Shown here piece after piece: positions 28,001 to 43,000 of a stretch of DNA of 64,000 bases. Each line of letters starts with the position of its first letter. Within the stretch, counting starts at the first letter, position 1. Under the pieces are notes generated by a model. It was not told where the DNA came from. It did not search any database and was given only the letters and a program-made list of their open reading frames with translations. Position numbers and translations under genes: made by a program. Location of the stretch: contig CH001341.1 in assembly GCA_000149265.1 (NCBI GenBank), positions 446,892 to 510,891 of the forward strand, given 5' to 3'. Source of the stretch: Ciona savignyi. Taxonomy: Eukaryota > Chordata > Ascidiacea > Phlebobranchia > Cionidae.

Positions 28001-31000
28001 GAAACTGTTTTCAAGGAAAATTGTTAATCTGTATGATTTGGCTAGCAAACAGCTTTCACAACAGGTAAGGTTTTGTTTGGTCACTACTGTTAAAAAATTT
28101 CACCGTTTGAAAATAAACTTTCACATCAACTTTCAAATAGCTGTCTTTGCTTACTTTTTAATGGTGGTAATTTCTGTAAAATTGAAATTTCACTCTGTAA
28201 AACATAAATTTCATGTCAACTTTCAAATAGCTGTACTTACTTTTCAATAATTTATGGAGTTTTAACCCGAATAGCAAAGGTTTAAGTTCGCCAATTTCCA
28301 ACTGTCAACAAGACTTGCATTGATACTTTATTGTTTAGACTGCCTTTATCCTAAGTTACCCTGATGTATAACTCTTCTCATTTCAGGACCATTACGATTT
28401 TGGCATGCGAGCCATTAAGTCAGTTCTTGTAATGGCCGGGCAGAAGAAACAGAGTTTCATTTCAAGCTCAGATACATTGGATGAAGAGGTTTGATTATTC
28501 TTTGTTGATTTTCAGGTTTGGAAGTAATTTAAGGTGAAAATTCAGACTTTAACTGCTCCGTATCTGATTCTTCGTTATTGGCTTACATGTCCGACCGGTT
28601 AGTCTGGCGGTTTAATGCGAGGCTCTTTAACCGAAAGGGTTGCAGACTCGAAACTGGTCGCTAGCTAGTCGGTTGTGTCCTCGGGCAAGGCACTTAACGG
28701 ACATTTCCTGAACCTAGTTGATTAATAGGTTATACCAAATTAAAGGAATGTTTCTATCTATAAATTGAAGAAATGTTTTTCATCACACTGCAATAGCTAC
28801 GGTAACCCGACGGTGGGCGCGACGTGATCTGACGATTGCCCGTGTGTTAACCCCCTTGGTTTTCCCATTCAAGGGGATAAACATAAATATCCTATCCTAG
28901 CCTATCCTATCAACTTTACTAACATCTTACGTTGTTAACTGTAAAGGGCTGGATTAAACTAGTTAACAGCTGACCACTTAACTTCTTAGACAGGAAAGCA
29001 ACTAGCGACAAGGCCTCTAGGCAAAGATTTTTCCTGGACCTAGTTGTTTCGTAAAATCATATGTGATTTGTCTGTTAAGATTATAGCATAAAATATGCTA
29101 AAGATGACAATTTCTTATGTTATGGCAAACAATTCACATAGATAAACATGAATATCATATCCTATTTAACTGCTCCAACGAAACAATAACTGAAAACCCT
29201 ATTAAAAGTTTATTTTCTGTGCGACGAATTTTTGCACCCAAAAAGTTTTATGACAAGGTTACAGATGATAACCGATAATATTGCAGGAGATATTACAGCA
29301 AGATCGCAACATCCTCATCCACTCTCTGAGGAACGCAAACCTTCCTCGATTCCTTGCGGAGGATGCGCCACTCTTCAACAACATCATGTCCGATCTCTTT
29401 CCTGGGATATCCCCTCCCAAGATGGATAACTCTGCACTCGAGGTTGGTTCAGGATTTCTTTTGTTAGAATATATTTTTTTCTGATAAAACAAAAATGTCA
29501 TAATAATTCCAATCAGAATGTTCTTCTCATAGAACCTCTTTTCAAATTTATCTGACCAATTTTCTTAATCATTGGTCAGAATAATCTTTAAACAGAACCT
29601 CTTTTACAAAGCATTGGTCATAGAGTTTCTGGGGCTTTAACATTCGTTTAGTACAATTGTTTGGTTTAGTCAACAAGTTTACTGCTATGTGTGTGAATAT
29701 GGCAATTATGCAGCTCTTCCCACATTTATCCTCAAAATCCCAATTTCGTTTTATTTTCCGTAGAAAGCGATTGAGCAAGCAACAACTGAACTTGGACTTG
29801 AACTATGGACGGACCAGTTACAAAAAGCCGTCCAACTGAAAGAACAACTTGCTGTACGACATGGTGTCATGCTCGTTGGTCCCTCTGGTGGTGGCAAGAC
29901 CACAGTGCGCACTGTCCTCCAGAGGGCGCTAACAAGCTTGTACTCAAGTCTTGCACCCAAGCACACAGATGAGGTAAAACTACATTTTTGAAAAAGTAAA
30001 TGATTAATGGTATGGATTCTGGTATGCTGTTAATTCAATTATACACACTGTGCTGTCTGAACTTACGTAACTCAGTTCATTTAACTCATATTATACAGTA
30101 CAACTCAGTACATTTAACTCATTTATTTTAGTCAAAGAACATAAATAGGCTATTGCAATGATTTCACAGAAAAGTTTTTTTGTTTTTATTGTTGTTTTTT
30201 TAAATACCAACACGAAAACATGAGAAAAACTTGAAATATTAGTTTGAATTGGTAACTCAGCAACCTATTAGTTTCTACTTGCAGAAACAAGCAATATATC
30301 CTTTATATTAGATATACCAGGTGTGATTAAATAACCTGGAAATCCGTTTGTTACATTCATAAACATGAGTGTTAAGTTTGGTAACTAGAAAAGTCTTTAA
30401 TTTCTACTTTTAATTTAGAAAACAAACGTTATATACTTTGTTTAATATATACCAAGTGTGATAAGGTGGCCAGGCAATCTGTCTGTTGCATTCAGAAAAT
30501 ATTGATATCAGGTTTAAATTGGTAATTAGGAAAGTCTTTAATTTTTAACTTGCAAAAACCAAACATTATAAAGTTTAAATAAAATGTACCAATTGTGATG
30601 AGGTAGTCAGGCAACCTGTTCGTTACTGTTTTATCCTTGTATTGGAGGTACTTAGAGAATCGTAGTGATTAGTGAATCAAAACACGTCTGGTTATATAGC
30701 ACAAAATACACACAAAGAATGTTACATTACAAAGTAAATGATTATTGCACACATGCGAGCATGATTCTAGTCAATTACAGGGCACACATGATTACAGGGC
30801 ACAAAATAACTGTTTGGAATCCTGCACGTATTACTGCAGGGATAGAAATTAACGCATTTCCACAACAGTTACATTTAGAAAATCTAAATATTTAAGTTTG
30901 TAACATTAACTTGGGAACCCACTAGTTTATGCCTGCTAAAACATACACGTTGTATAAGAATATATATACAGAAATATATACTTTGTATTACATTTACTAA

Positions 31001-34000
31001 GGGTGATGAGGTAGCCAGGGAACCTGATAGTTTATGCATGCATATAGTGTAAACTCAAAATGGGTTTAAAAAAATAATGTTGGTTTACACATGGCAGTTA
31101 ATATTCTGTTTAAATTCAGTTTGAATGTTGAATAGCATGTTTGCAAATATCTTTTAATGGTAAATTGCATTCTTTTTCAAATCTATTTAAAGCTTCCAAA
31201 AACCCGTTAAAAGTTAGAGAATTTTCGAACTCAGATTTTACAAATTCATGTTTTTCATCCTGGTGGTACATTTTATGTTCTTGTACAACACTTTGCATAA
31301 CTTCATTAGGATTTTCTATATTTAACCCTTTTAGGCACATTCCCACAAATTTTTCCCAAAACAAACCGGACATGGTAAGGACATCACTTTCCTTAAATAA
31401 GCAGAAAATTTTAGCCATTTTGTTTAAAATCAAAAAGTCGGTGTGTGTCGGTAAAATTTCACTTTCTTCGTTAAAAATAACCTTTATTTCTGGTTCTAAG
31501 TGATTATTTGTTGTCAGAATGTGAAATACACCGCTCAGAATTTCATTTGATACCTGTAATGTTAAGTTCCATCAGATTTGTTATTTTTTAGATTACCTAG
31601 TTTTTAAGCAAGTTGCGAAATAGACAGACTAATTTCAAATGTCGTATATTAAGTAAATAGATATGCAGAGAGCTTGCTTAAAGCTAATATTGTGTAAACT
31701 GATCTGAGATTATAAGTTGGATCTCTGTATAACCTTCTCTTTTACATACCAGATATAGTGGATAGGATAGGATAGGATATTCATGTTTATCCAAGGGGGT
31801 TAACACACGGACAATTGTTAGATCACCTCGCGCCCACTGTCGGGTTACCGGAGCTGTTGCAGTGTGTTGTATAATTTAGACGTTCCTTCAATTTGGCAGA
31901 ACCCATTAATCCGCTGGGTTTAGGCGATGTCCGTAAAGTGCCTTGCCCAAGTACACAACCGAGTATCTAGCAACCAGTTTCGAACCTGCAACCTATCGAT
32001 TGAAAGGCGTCGCACGAAACAACTAGACTAACCAGGCGGACATAGTGAAGATTATGGTCCATATTAAAATAAGTATATATCAGGTTTTACTAATAATAAA
32101 TTTAAAACGCCTTTGCTAACATATAGCTTGAAATATAGGGAAAATGTAATTAATACTTGATACTAATAGTCTAGCTGCTTTTTGTGTTACAGTGTAACAA
32201 GGTTTATTTGAAATATTCCTATTTGAATGACACTTAATGGGTAAGAGCATTATCATGAAATGTTTACCTGTTTTCTTGGCACATATTTTGTAACATGGTT
32301 TTATCTTATTAATTCATTAAAATACCACCATTTTTAGGAGCATTATCAGTAAATTTATGTGTTTTTTAGTCCAATAATGAAAATAACTACAAATAAGGTA
32401 TAACCTGGTGTAATGCTGGACTGTGAACTTGATTATATTCTCCATTTCTTGTCACTTCAAAATAGGAACAAAGTGCAGGGGCATCATTTAGCTCAATGAA
32501 CACTGGCTTTAAGTCAGAGGTCAAGAGTAAGTCCAATCCAACCACTTGAAAACACCTGAAAATTTATTAAGAAGATTTCATAATCCCTTAATGATGCCAT
32601 TTTAATGGTGTAAATCCAGTATTCTGCCATATGAATATGAATATGACTTTCTTCCATTATTTTACTTAGGATGGTCCAGGCTATTGCCCCATTACTTTTA
32701 TGTGGACATAAATTAAATCCGAATTTATATATAAAATAATCTGAATTTGGACAAAAATTAAATCCAAATTTAAACATAAATTAAAATTCAGACATAATTA
32801 AAATAAGAATTTGGACATAAATGAAATCTGAATTTGGACCTAAATAAGATCCATAATGAAGTGTTGTTTCATTACTTATACCTGGAATTAAGTGTAGGCG
32901 AGATAGTCTCTCTCCAAACTATCAGATTTGGTATAACTGATAGCAAAACTTCCAAACAAACTTCCACAATCTTGTTTTCCAATTCCTCTATATTATGGCC
33001 TNNNNNNNNNNNNNNNNNNNNNNNNNNNNNNNNNNNNNNNNNNNNNNNNNNNNNNNNNNNNNNNNNNNNNNNNNNNNNNNNNNNNNNNNNNNNNNNNNNN
33101 NNNNNNNNNNNNNNNNNNNNNNNNNNNNNNNNNNNNNNNNNNNNNNNNNNNNNNNNNNNNNNNNNNNNNNNNNNNNNNNNNNNNNNNNNNNNNNNNNNNN
33201 NNNNNNNNNNNNNNNNNNNNNNNNNNNNNNNNNNNNNNNNNNNNNNNNNNNNNNNNNNNNNNNNNNNNNNNNNNNNNNNNNNNNNNNNNNNNNNNNNNNN
33301 NNNNNNNNNNNGAATGGTTAATGCAACCGATACATAATACATAATTATATACCAAAAAGGTTTTTATATACAAAAATTATATACCAAAAAGCCACAAGCC
33401 CATAATGGTACGAAACTGAACCTGGTATAAAAAATCAGTTTTTTAATGTAAAAGTGATTTCTAAAATATCTTTTCCAGTTTAATTAAATTTTTGTTAATT
33501 AAAGAAAGAAATTTTCAACTTTAAAATTTTTTTTAAATATCAACTAAATGCAAAATTATATTTTGTATTTTCTTACCGTTAAGAACTTTTTATATGTGAT
33601 CACTGTCCCATTTTCACCAAAGTCCATGTTTGGGCTATTTTGATTAAGAGTTATATTTGTTAAATGAGCGTATGGGTCCCATTCATTTGATGGAACCGAT
33701 ATTTCATAATCCGCGGTGCAGCTTCTTACTAGACCACCCTGAATATTTAATAGTAAATGTTGCAGTAGGATAGGATAGGATATTCATGTTTATCCCTGTG
33801 AATGGGAAAACCAATGGGTTAACACACGGGAAATCGTCTTACCATGTGCCCACCATCGGCAATGTGTTGTGTATATTTAAGACATTTATTTTTAGTTCAG
33901 CCCATTAGTACACTGGGTCCAGGCAATGTATGTTAAGTGCCCAAGAACACAACCGACTAGCTAGCGACCACTTTTGTACCTGCAACCATTCGGCTGAAAG

Positions 34001-37000
34001 GCGGCACACTAAATCACCAGTAATTCGATATGATATATTTTTTGTTCTTTTTGCATTCATAACTAAAAACAGAGGTCTATTTTAAAATTTAAATAGCGAG
34101 ATTTACCTAAATTAGGTAAAAAAATAAGTAAAACTGTTTTAAGATTTAATTATTTTAAAATTTAAAGTTAAATATTTATTTCTTCGTTTAGGTCAAGAAA
34201 GCAAATTAATTTTACAAAACAAAAAAAAATATTACAAACCAACTATCAAATACCCAAAATAAAAATTGTTCAAAAAGTATACATAAATACCGGAAAACTG
34301 GATTATCCTAATCACTGTTTAAATAAAAATAACTTGCATGACTTAACAGTGTTTACCCAATTAATATTGTTTATTCTTTCTAACCTTGAAATAATATATC
34401 TTGGTTGGGTTTATCTGAGAAATGAGGAAAAATAATCGCAGGTCGACCTTCTTTCCCTTTAGTAGGTAAGGGTTTGGAGTGTACCTCTAAAAATATAAAT
34501 TTGTACATATAAAATTTAAATTTGTGAAAAAATATAAAATGGTGCAGTCCTGTTTATGCCAGAGATTGGAAATGTAAGGGGTCTCAACATGACACTTTTA
34601 AAATATTTAGGGTATTTTTTTGTTTTTTTCACCTCTTTTAAATAAAAAGTATTTTATTTCTTTTAATTCTTATAGAATTAAAACTGACCTCATGCCTACA
34701 GTAGGCTATGACATTATTTTGCATATATTGGTTCAAACAAACTATAATACATCAAACATGACTTTAAGCATAATGCATAAGGTATTTTGACCAAAAGCAC
34801 AATAAGTCACTTTAACTTTTCTATCCTTAAGTTTAATTAAATAGTTTATTTCACCTGTAAAACTGCTGGTGTGGTTCTATTGACTTCAGTAAATTGATGG
34901 TTTCTGTTAAACAGTTCTATTCCTCCACCACCTGTGCCTTCATCAGGTTTCCAGATATAAAAATCTTTGTCTGTATCTGTAATTAAAACAGTTTTTTTAA
35001 AAAGTATGCCCAACAATTCTGTTTATTACAATTTTTGTCTTTTAAAATATGGTTTTCAGGTTGGCACACATTAAATTAAGATTAAAAAAAAAGAAAAAAA
35101 TGTCTTACAGTAATGCAGCCATGTTTACACCTAAGAAAAATTTAATTGACTTGTTTGAATTTTAAATATTATTTTAAAACATGTTTATAACTATATCAAG
35201 CACTTGAAATACATGCAATAATTGTCTTAATTTAGTTTCTTTTTTTGTTTCCACGATAAAAACACTCGATAGGACCTTCTAAAAAATGGAAAAGACGGCA
35301 AAATGTTAGTCATTAAAAAACTTCTATAATTAAATCAATTATTTAGTGTAATGCAACCTGTGTTAACACCTTTCGTAAATGGCTTTGGGTTTTTAGTTTA
35401 TCTATCTTTTCCCCATTTTCCCGATACACAATGAGATGTTATTACCTGATTTGGTCTCTTCGTGATGCTTGGATATTTCCATTGGTACTATCCAACTTTC
35501 TGGGTAGCACTCTTTCAAATGTGGGTAGAAGTGATCTGCTGTTCTTAATGCAAGAACTGTGTTTATCTGTTGGGATGATGAAGATGATACACATGTTTTG
35601 TCATGTAATAACCCTTATTAGCAGGGTTATTACATGGTACACACACGTTATTAGCAGGGTTATTACATGGTACACACATGTTATTAGCAGGGTTATTACA
35701 TGGTACACACATGTTATTAGCAGGGTTATTACATGGTACACACATGTTATTATCAGGGTTATTACATGGTACACACATGTTATTAGCAGGGTTATTACAT
35801 GGTACACCCATGTTATTAGCAGGGTTATTACAACCAACTGTCAATTTTTTTCGGCAAGAATTAAGCAATATTTGAAATCTTGCAATATGATAGGTTATTC
35901 ATGTTTATCCATGCAAAAGAGAAAGCGCAGGGGGCATTTCCACACGTGTAATCGCCTGATTAACTCACGCCCAATCGAGTTATAGAGCTATTGCAGTGTG
36001 TTTATGATTTAAACATTTCCTAAATTTAACTAAAACCCATAAGTTCATTGGATTTGGACGATATTGACTGGTATCTATTCTAAGAACACAGCTGACTGAC
36101 TTTACGGGTGTAATAATTTTGTGGGTAGGTCCATCACCCTTAAACCAAAGCGTTGCAGGTTTAAACTGGATACTATCTGAATTGGTTCTATCTCTGGGCA
36201 AGACACTTAGTTGACACTTAAATAATGAACCAGTTGATTAAACCAGTTGATTAATGGGTTACAAAATCCAGTTGATTAATGGGCTAAAACCAGTTGATTA
36301 ATGGGTTACAAAATCGAATGAACGGCTCGGTCATACACACCAAACTGCAATAGCTCTATTAACCCAACAGTGAGCAAGGTAATCAGAGGATTACCGGTAT
36401 ATTCCATATGGTTGTAAAACATGAATATCCTGTCCTACCTTTGCAGCCATGCTAGCAAACCCTGGAATCCTGTTAATTGCAGCCAAGTTAGAAAGATGGA
36501 ATTTATTTGTTTTCCAATCTTCTGTGTGGGGCCTGCCATGCCAGTATAACACCTTTCTTCCATTCGCACTCTCATCTAAAAATACAAATATCTTGAATAT
36601 TTCCATGTGGCATACTGATTGGAAAATCATATATGGAAAATTTATGGTTATTTTTCCCTAATCAATAAAGTACGAGTCAGTAAAACCCAGCCTGCCATAG
36701 TTACAACAGCAAAAAAAATCGTGACATAGAAACGGAAAAGAGTGAAAAGTGAACAATCCTTAAAACACATTATTACTAAATAAGTGTATAAAAAACTAAA
36801 AAATAAACAAGGCCACCAAGCCTTAGAAATACCTTTATTCATCGAAAAAAATAACATCATATCCTTATCTAATGCTGGTATATACCAAGCAATAACACCA
36901 TTTATAAAATGCAAGTTTAATAATTTATCATACTGTATAGCACGGTGGGTTAGTGCACTGCTTGCAGACTTGAAACTAGTCCAGTTGCTAATTGGTTGTG

Positions 37001-40000
37001 TCGTTGGGCAATGCACTTACTGAAAATAAACCCAATGAAATAATGGGTTTTACTAAATTGTAAGAACCTCTTTATAATGCACAACACACTACAATAGCTC
37101 TGATAATTTGACGGTGGGTGCAAAGTGATCTGACACTTGTCCGTGTGTTAGAATTTTTCCATTTACAAGGAACTTACAAAGCACCTGCCCACCTGTATCA
37201 GTACATATCTCAACCACATTATTCCATCCATTTTCCTTTATTATTTCCCTGATGTTCTTTACTGTGCCCTTTTGTGCATGTGTAAAGTCTACACACCAGT
37301 TGGTTGGCTCCATAGTATTCTATCATACACTCCTGGTTGCATTTGAAGTAAAGTAATTAGTTCTATCTTATACGCTTAACTGTATTAGCTAAATAAAAAT
37401 TAGAAAACTCTTCCGTACCTAAAAAACTTTATTATTTTAACTTTATTTAAAGTAAATCCATACAATTCTAACATATCTTAAATTTCTTTAATTTATGCAA
37501 ATAAAAGAAATATCTAAATTAGTGTACATATATTATATATCATAAACCTCTGGTAGCAATAAACACAGAAACTCCATCTCACATCAGTATTAATTACAAT
37601 AAATAGAGAAAACTCTTGCTATACCTTTACCTTCTTTAATTTATATAGATATAAAAGAGAGTTAAAAAATGAATGGTATCTGGACATTCTCATTAGAGAA
37701 TGGTATTTTTTATATATTAACCTTCTGGTAACTGTAAATACAAAATGAATACTAAAACCCTATATCTATTTTTAATGAAACCCTATATCTATACTTATTA
37801 AGTACTTTATACAGCATTTGCTATAGCATATTAAAGAAATAAGGAAGCTGTTACAGAAACCACTTCCTGTAAATTGGAATCATATTCCGATAAAGTAATT
37901 CAAGCTGTGTTGTACTGTACACAGTTTCTTGCATCTCTTAAAACCAGTGGTATATAAGCACAAAGAGTCAAATGAAGTTTCTCTTTTTACTGGTGTAAAA
38001 TAAAAGGCCAGCCGTGTATAATAAAAAATACATACACGAATTTAGGTATTTTATTTATATTCTTTCCCACATTCTTTGATTTTGTAATATATTCTACACA
38101 AAAATGTAATATAATGAAAGCAATAATAAGCTCATTCCTTCTTATTTATTTATAATATACAATTATTTCCGATATAATATAATTTGTGAATAATATATAA
38201 TACAATATAAAACAGAGTAAATGAAAGACAAAATAAAGCATATTATATAGGCTTTATCTGGTTTAGCTTAAAGTATCTAACATTTCCATGCAGTAAGCTC
38301 CTTTGTCCACCTTTTCCTAATACCAACCTTTGTTTATCTGCTAGCTATGAGCATTATTACACATCAGCAATAGGATTTAGCTTTTAAATTAGATTTGTGC
38401 TTTATATCATTAGATATGTCTAATTGTGCTTTGTATCATTAGATTTGTGCTTGAGATTTGTGTAAGCAGTATTGCACATCATTAAAATGAGCATTAAAAC
38501 AATATACTATTGTGCTGAAGATTAAGTTCACCTAAAAATACACACATTCTGCTTCCTTATTTTTATAGCTAAAATAGCTTAATCTAATCAATTACATTAT
38601 GCAATTTGCCCAATTTATATGTATTTCATGCTTAGGTTGAGTGTATGAACATATGAACAAAACACCTAAAATTATAGGGATAATTTAGTCTTATTTTAAA
38701 ATCAAAGTGTATGTTACATAATGGCTTTGAGGTATGTAATATTTGTAGTCATTTCTTTTTTTATAAACAAAAAATCTTTATAATTTACAATAGAACATTC
38801 CTAGTCTTATTCCAGTGTCTTTACATTATTGGACTGTTAATCATTTTTTATATCATTTTTGATACTTTTTTATTATATTAAATTTTAATACTTTTTTAAT
38901 ATCTTTTTATAATTCCCTTTCAGAAAAGCACCCGTCGGCGTAAATACGTGGAGTCGTTTTCAATCAACCCAAAATGCGTTTCTCTGGGTGAGCTGTATGG
39001 GTATACTGATCCGAATACATTGGAATGGGTGGATGGGATGCTGGCTTATGTGATTAGGAAGTAAGTGGAATGTAAGGTTGCAAGGAGTAATGGGATGTTT
39101 ATCAAAGCTGTTGGAGATATATCAGTTGTTTAGTAGAAGCAACCGTAGGCAAACAGTAGATTTTAGTGGATTGCATTATATTATCTTTAGATGGCTAAAT
39201 ATGCCCGTTTAAAAATGTGTTTTAATCTTTTTGAGATTGTGTTTTAATAAATTTGATTTTTTAAACTTTTTAATTTTTGTCTTCTGCTATTGTTATAATT
39301 TTTATAGATATTATTTTAGTAACCCTTGATATTAGGACTTTTTAGAACAGTGCTTTATTCCATTTTTAAACTGAAGTGTAATATTGCTTTTTTGTCAGAC
39401 CATGTTACCATAACATGGCCCGGCTGTTTAGTCTGGCGGTCGCCTTTTAAAAGGTTGCAGGTGCAAAACTGGTCGCTAGCTAGTGGTTTCTGTCCTTGGG
39501 CAAGGCACTTTATGGACATGCCTCAACCCAGCGAATTAATGGGTTCTACCAAATTAAAGGAACTTGTCTATCATACACAACACATTGCAATAGCTTCGGT
39601 AACCGACTATTGGATCTGACGATTGCATGTGTGTTAACCCCTTGGTTTTCCCATTTACGTGGATAAACATGAATATCCTATCCTATTCTATTATACTCAG
39701 TGTCATAATTACACACAGGTATGCAAAAGAGCTGTCCAGCAGTGATTACCAGGGCGGTAACCAACCAAGGCCAAAAACCTCTGTTTCTTTCCAGGAGTCA
39801 GTGGTACGATCGTGTTTGGATTGACTTGAATTATTTAAGTTTTTTTGTTTTTTTTTTCAGTTCTAGTGGTTTTCATATATCTTTTTTTTAGTTTTCATAT
39901 ATCTTTTTTGTTTCTTATATATTGTTTTAGTTTTCATATATTTTTTTGTTTCACATATCGTTCTAGTTTTCATATATCTTTTTGCTCAATTAGAACAAAA

Positions 40001-43000
40001 GCCTTTGCGATCTGCAAACAGCCAAAAGGTTTTTGGATTAAAACCAGCTGCCGGCTTTACTGTTGTGTCTTTGAGCAAGGAACTTACCAGACTACCTGAA
40101 TCCAGTAAAATATTTGAATATACCACAACTGAAGGACCAACTTAATTATATAAAGCACCATGCAATTGACATGGAAACCCAGTGTAAAGAAATCTGTTAA
40201 TTGCCTGGGTGATAACACCCCTTGTGTTTTCTCATTCACAGGTATAAAATAAAAAATCTGATCTGGAATTTGGTTTAAAAATTAATAAATGTTTGACTTG
40301 ACATGTTTATTTCCAGTCAATTAGTTAACACGGTAGTCTGTCATACCATTATTCGAAAGGTTGCAAGATCGAAACCTGCCGCAAGTCCTTCAAAGGGATT
40401 AAAACATTTCCTTAACTTATCATTTAAAAATATTAAAATCAATGTTTTCATGTTATACAACACACTGCAATAGTTTGAGTAACACAACTAAAAGAATTCA
40501 GTAAATCTGATGATTGATGTAAGATAAATCAACAAGCATGTTAAAACACCTGTTGTCCAACCCATAATGATACAAATATCTCATCCTCTATTTAACAGGC
40601 AAGCAGAGACACGCCAGCTAGTATGGCTTCTGAATCATCATCAACCAAGTAAGCTAACTTGTTTGAAACTTTGATCTTTTGTGATTGCTGACAGATTGGT
40701 CTGGTGATTAAGTGTGTCGCCTTTCAGCCGAAGGGTTGCAGGTTCGAAACTAGTCACTAGCTAGTCAGTTGTTTTATTGGCCAAGCACTTTACCTACATT
40801 GCCTGAACCCAGTAGCTTAAGGGGTTCTACTAAATTGAAGAAACGTGTGAATCATACACAACACATTGCAATAGCTCCGGTAACCCGACGGTGGGCGCGA
40901 GGTGATCTGACGATTGCCCGTGTGTTAACCCCCTTGGTTTTCCCATTCATGGGGATAAACATGAATATCCTATCCTATTTCATTTTCTTAATAATTACAT
41001 GTCAAAACTTATCTTTAATTATCTATTTTTTTTTTCATAGCTATGCAAGGATCTAATTTTAAATATTTTTACCGTTTTTAAGCTGTTGTATATTTGTTGT
41101 ATTTGTTCACTTCCATAATCTATATTAAATTGTAAATTTGAAATAGCTTTTGTTGTAAATTCCCTATATTATCTCCACCCATCCACACAGGTCAGATTCG
41201 GGTGAATTCGAATGGCGTTGGGTTGTGCTCGATGGCCCGGTGGACACAGCGTGGGTGGAGAATCTCAACACTACATTGGATGACACCAAGACCTTGTGCT
41301 TGGCGAATGGGGAGCGTATCAACATGCCGGATAATATGAGGATTATGTTTGAAGTCGACACACTGACACAGGTTTGTTTAAAATCTTTCAAAAATTATAA
41401 CATAGTAGGAGGGTAGGATATTCATGTTTATCCCTGTGAATGAGAAAACCAAGTGGGTTAACAAACAGGCAATCGTTGCAGTGTGTTGTGTATGATTCAT
41501 ACCTCCTTTAATTTAGTAGATTAAATTCACTGCCATGTCCAAGGACACATCCGATTAACAAACGACCCGAAATCTTCTCAATTAAATTATGTTTAATTCT
41601 TACAATTGTATAATCCAACAGGCAAGCCCAGCCACCATTAGCAGATGTGCCATGGTTTACATGGATCCAGTTAAATTGGGCTGGAAGCCTTATGTCAAAT
41701 CATGGATTAAACGATTGCCGAAAGATTTACCACAAAGTGGTGAGTGTCCTAAATCATGTTCTAAAATAATTGAAACTTTTCTATAAAAACACAACCCCTG
41801 TATTCCTGATCTCACCGCTGCTGTAGACCTCTGTGCACGTGGTTATTGCTCCTCTTGCCCGACAGTGGGTATGAGTACTCTGATGCTTTTTTCACCTCTT
41901 CTGATTATTTCTGAAAATATACACCTATGTAATTTCCGTCCGGCCGGTGGTCTAGCGGTTAAGTGCATCGCCTTTCAATCGTAAGGTTGCAGCTACAAAA
42001 CTGGTCGCTAGCTGGGCAGTCGTATTATTATGAAAAACTTACTGTTAATGCATCTAATGTGAATTAAAAGTTTGCTTAAAATGCATAAACATGATCACTG
42101 GGCCAAAAATTATTCAGTAAAATCATAGCAGAATGAATACTTTACCCAAATTATATATTTTAACATAATTTATACTTCATCATAATTTATATTTTGACAT
42201 AATTTTAATACTTTACCATACTTTAAATACATTAACATAATTAATACTTTACAATAATTTATACTTTAAAGTATTTATATTTATTCTTTACCTTAATTTA
42301 ATTGTTTTAACTTATCACTTTTACCTTCTCTAATAAAACAACACCTTTTTACCGATGTCTTGTTCTATCCAATTCAATTACTTTTGCAGGTCGTGACCAC
42401 TTGTGGGATTTGTTCGAACTCAGCATAGAAACTGGTCTGCAGTTGCTGGAGAAGCGGTTGAAACTGCAGCACATACCTGTTCCCCAGTTATCTGTGGTGC
42501 AGACGTTGTGCAGGATACTTCAAGTGCTCATCGGGTTTATGAATAAGAATGGGGGGTTCGGAAATCCAGATATGGTGGGTTTGGGGTTGGAATTTCAATA
42601 TTTAAATAGATTTAAAATTAAAAACAAAAAACTTATTTAAATAGAATAAAAAATATTTTTTTAAATGGAACTAAAAATCTTATTCAAATACAATTAAAAA
42701 AACTTATATAAATAGAATTTGATAAAAATTTAAATACAAGATGTGGTTGTGTTCTTGTTAAGTCATTTACCAGGTGGCATGTGAAACCAGTGGACTAATT
42801 GAACAAAATCTCTACCACTGGGCATTTCTACATTTAATAACCGAACTCTGGACATAGTTATCATTATTTGTTCTAACCTTGAAACAGGTGGAAACACCAG
42901 AGGATGACACACCAAACCGAACAATTCGATCTCGTAAAGTGAGGTCAACTACAACTGACCAGCAGAGGTCACTAGCGAGTCTAGTCCAATCGTCAGCACA

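Noticed and set aside
27750-28250. 166-codon frame taken as one gene
   Set aside because: Only 27809-28064 is exon 32; the flanks read into intron sequence.
35431-35985. 184-codon frame on +
   Set aside because: It reads antisense through TTLL-like exon 3 and then the 33-bp minisatellite.
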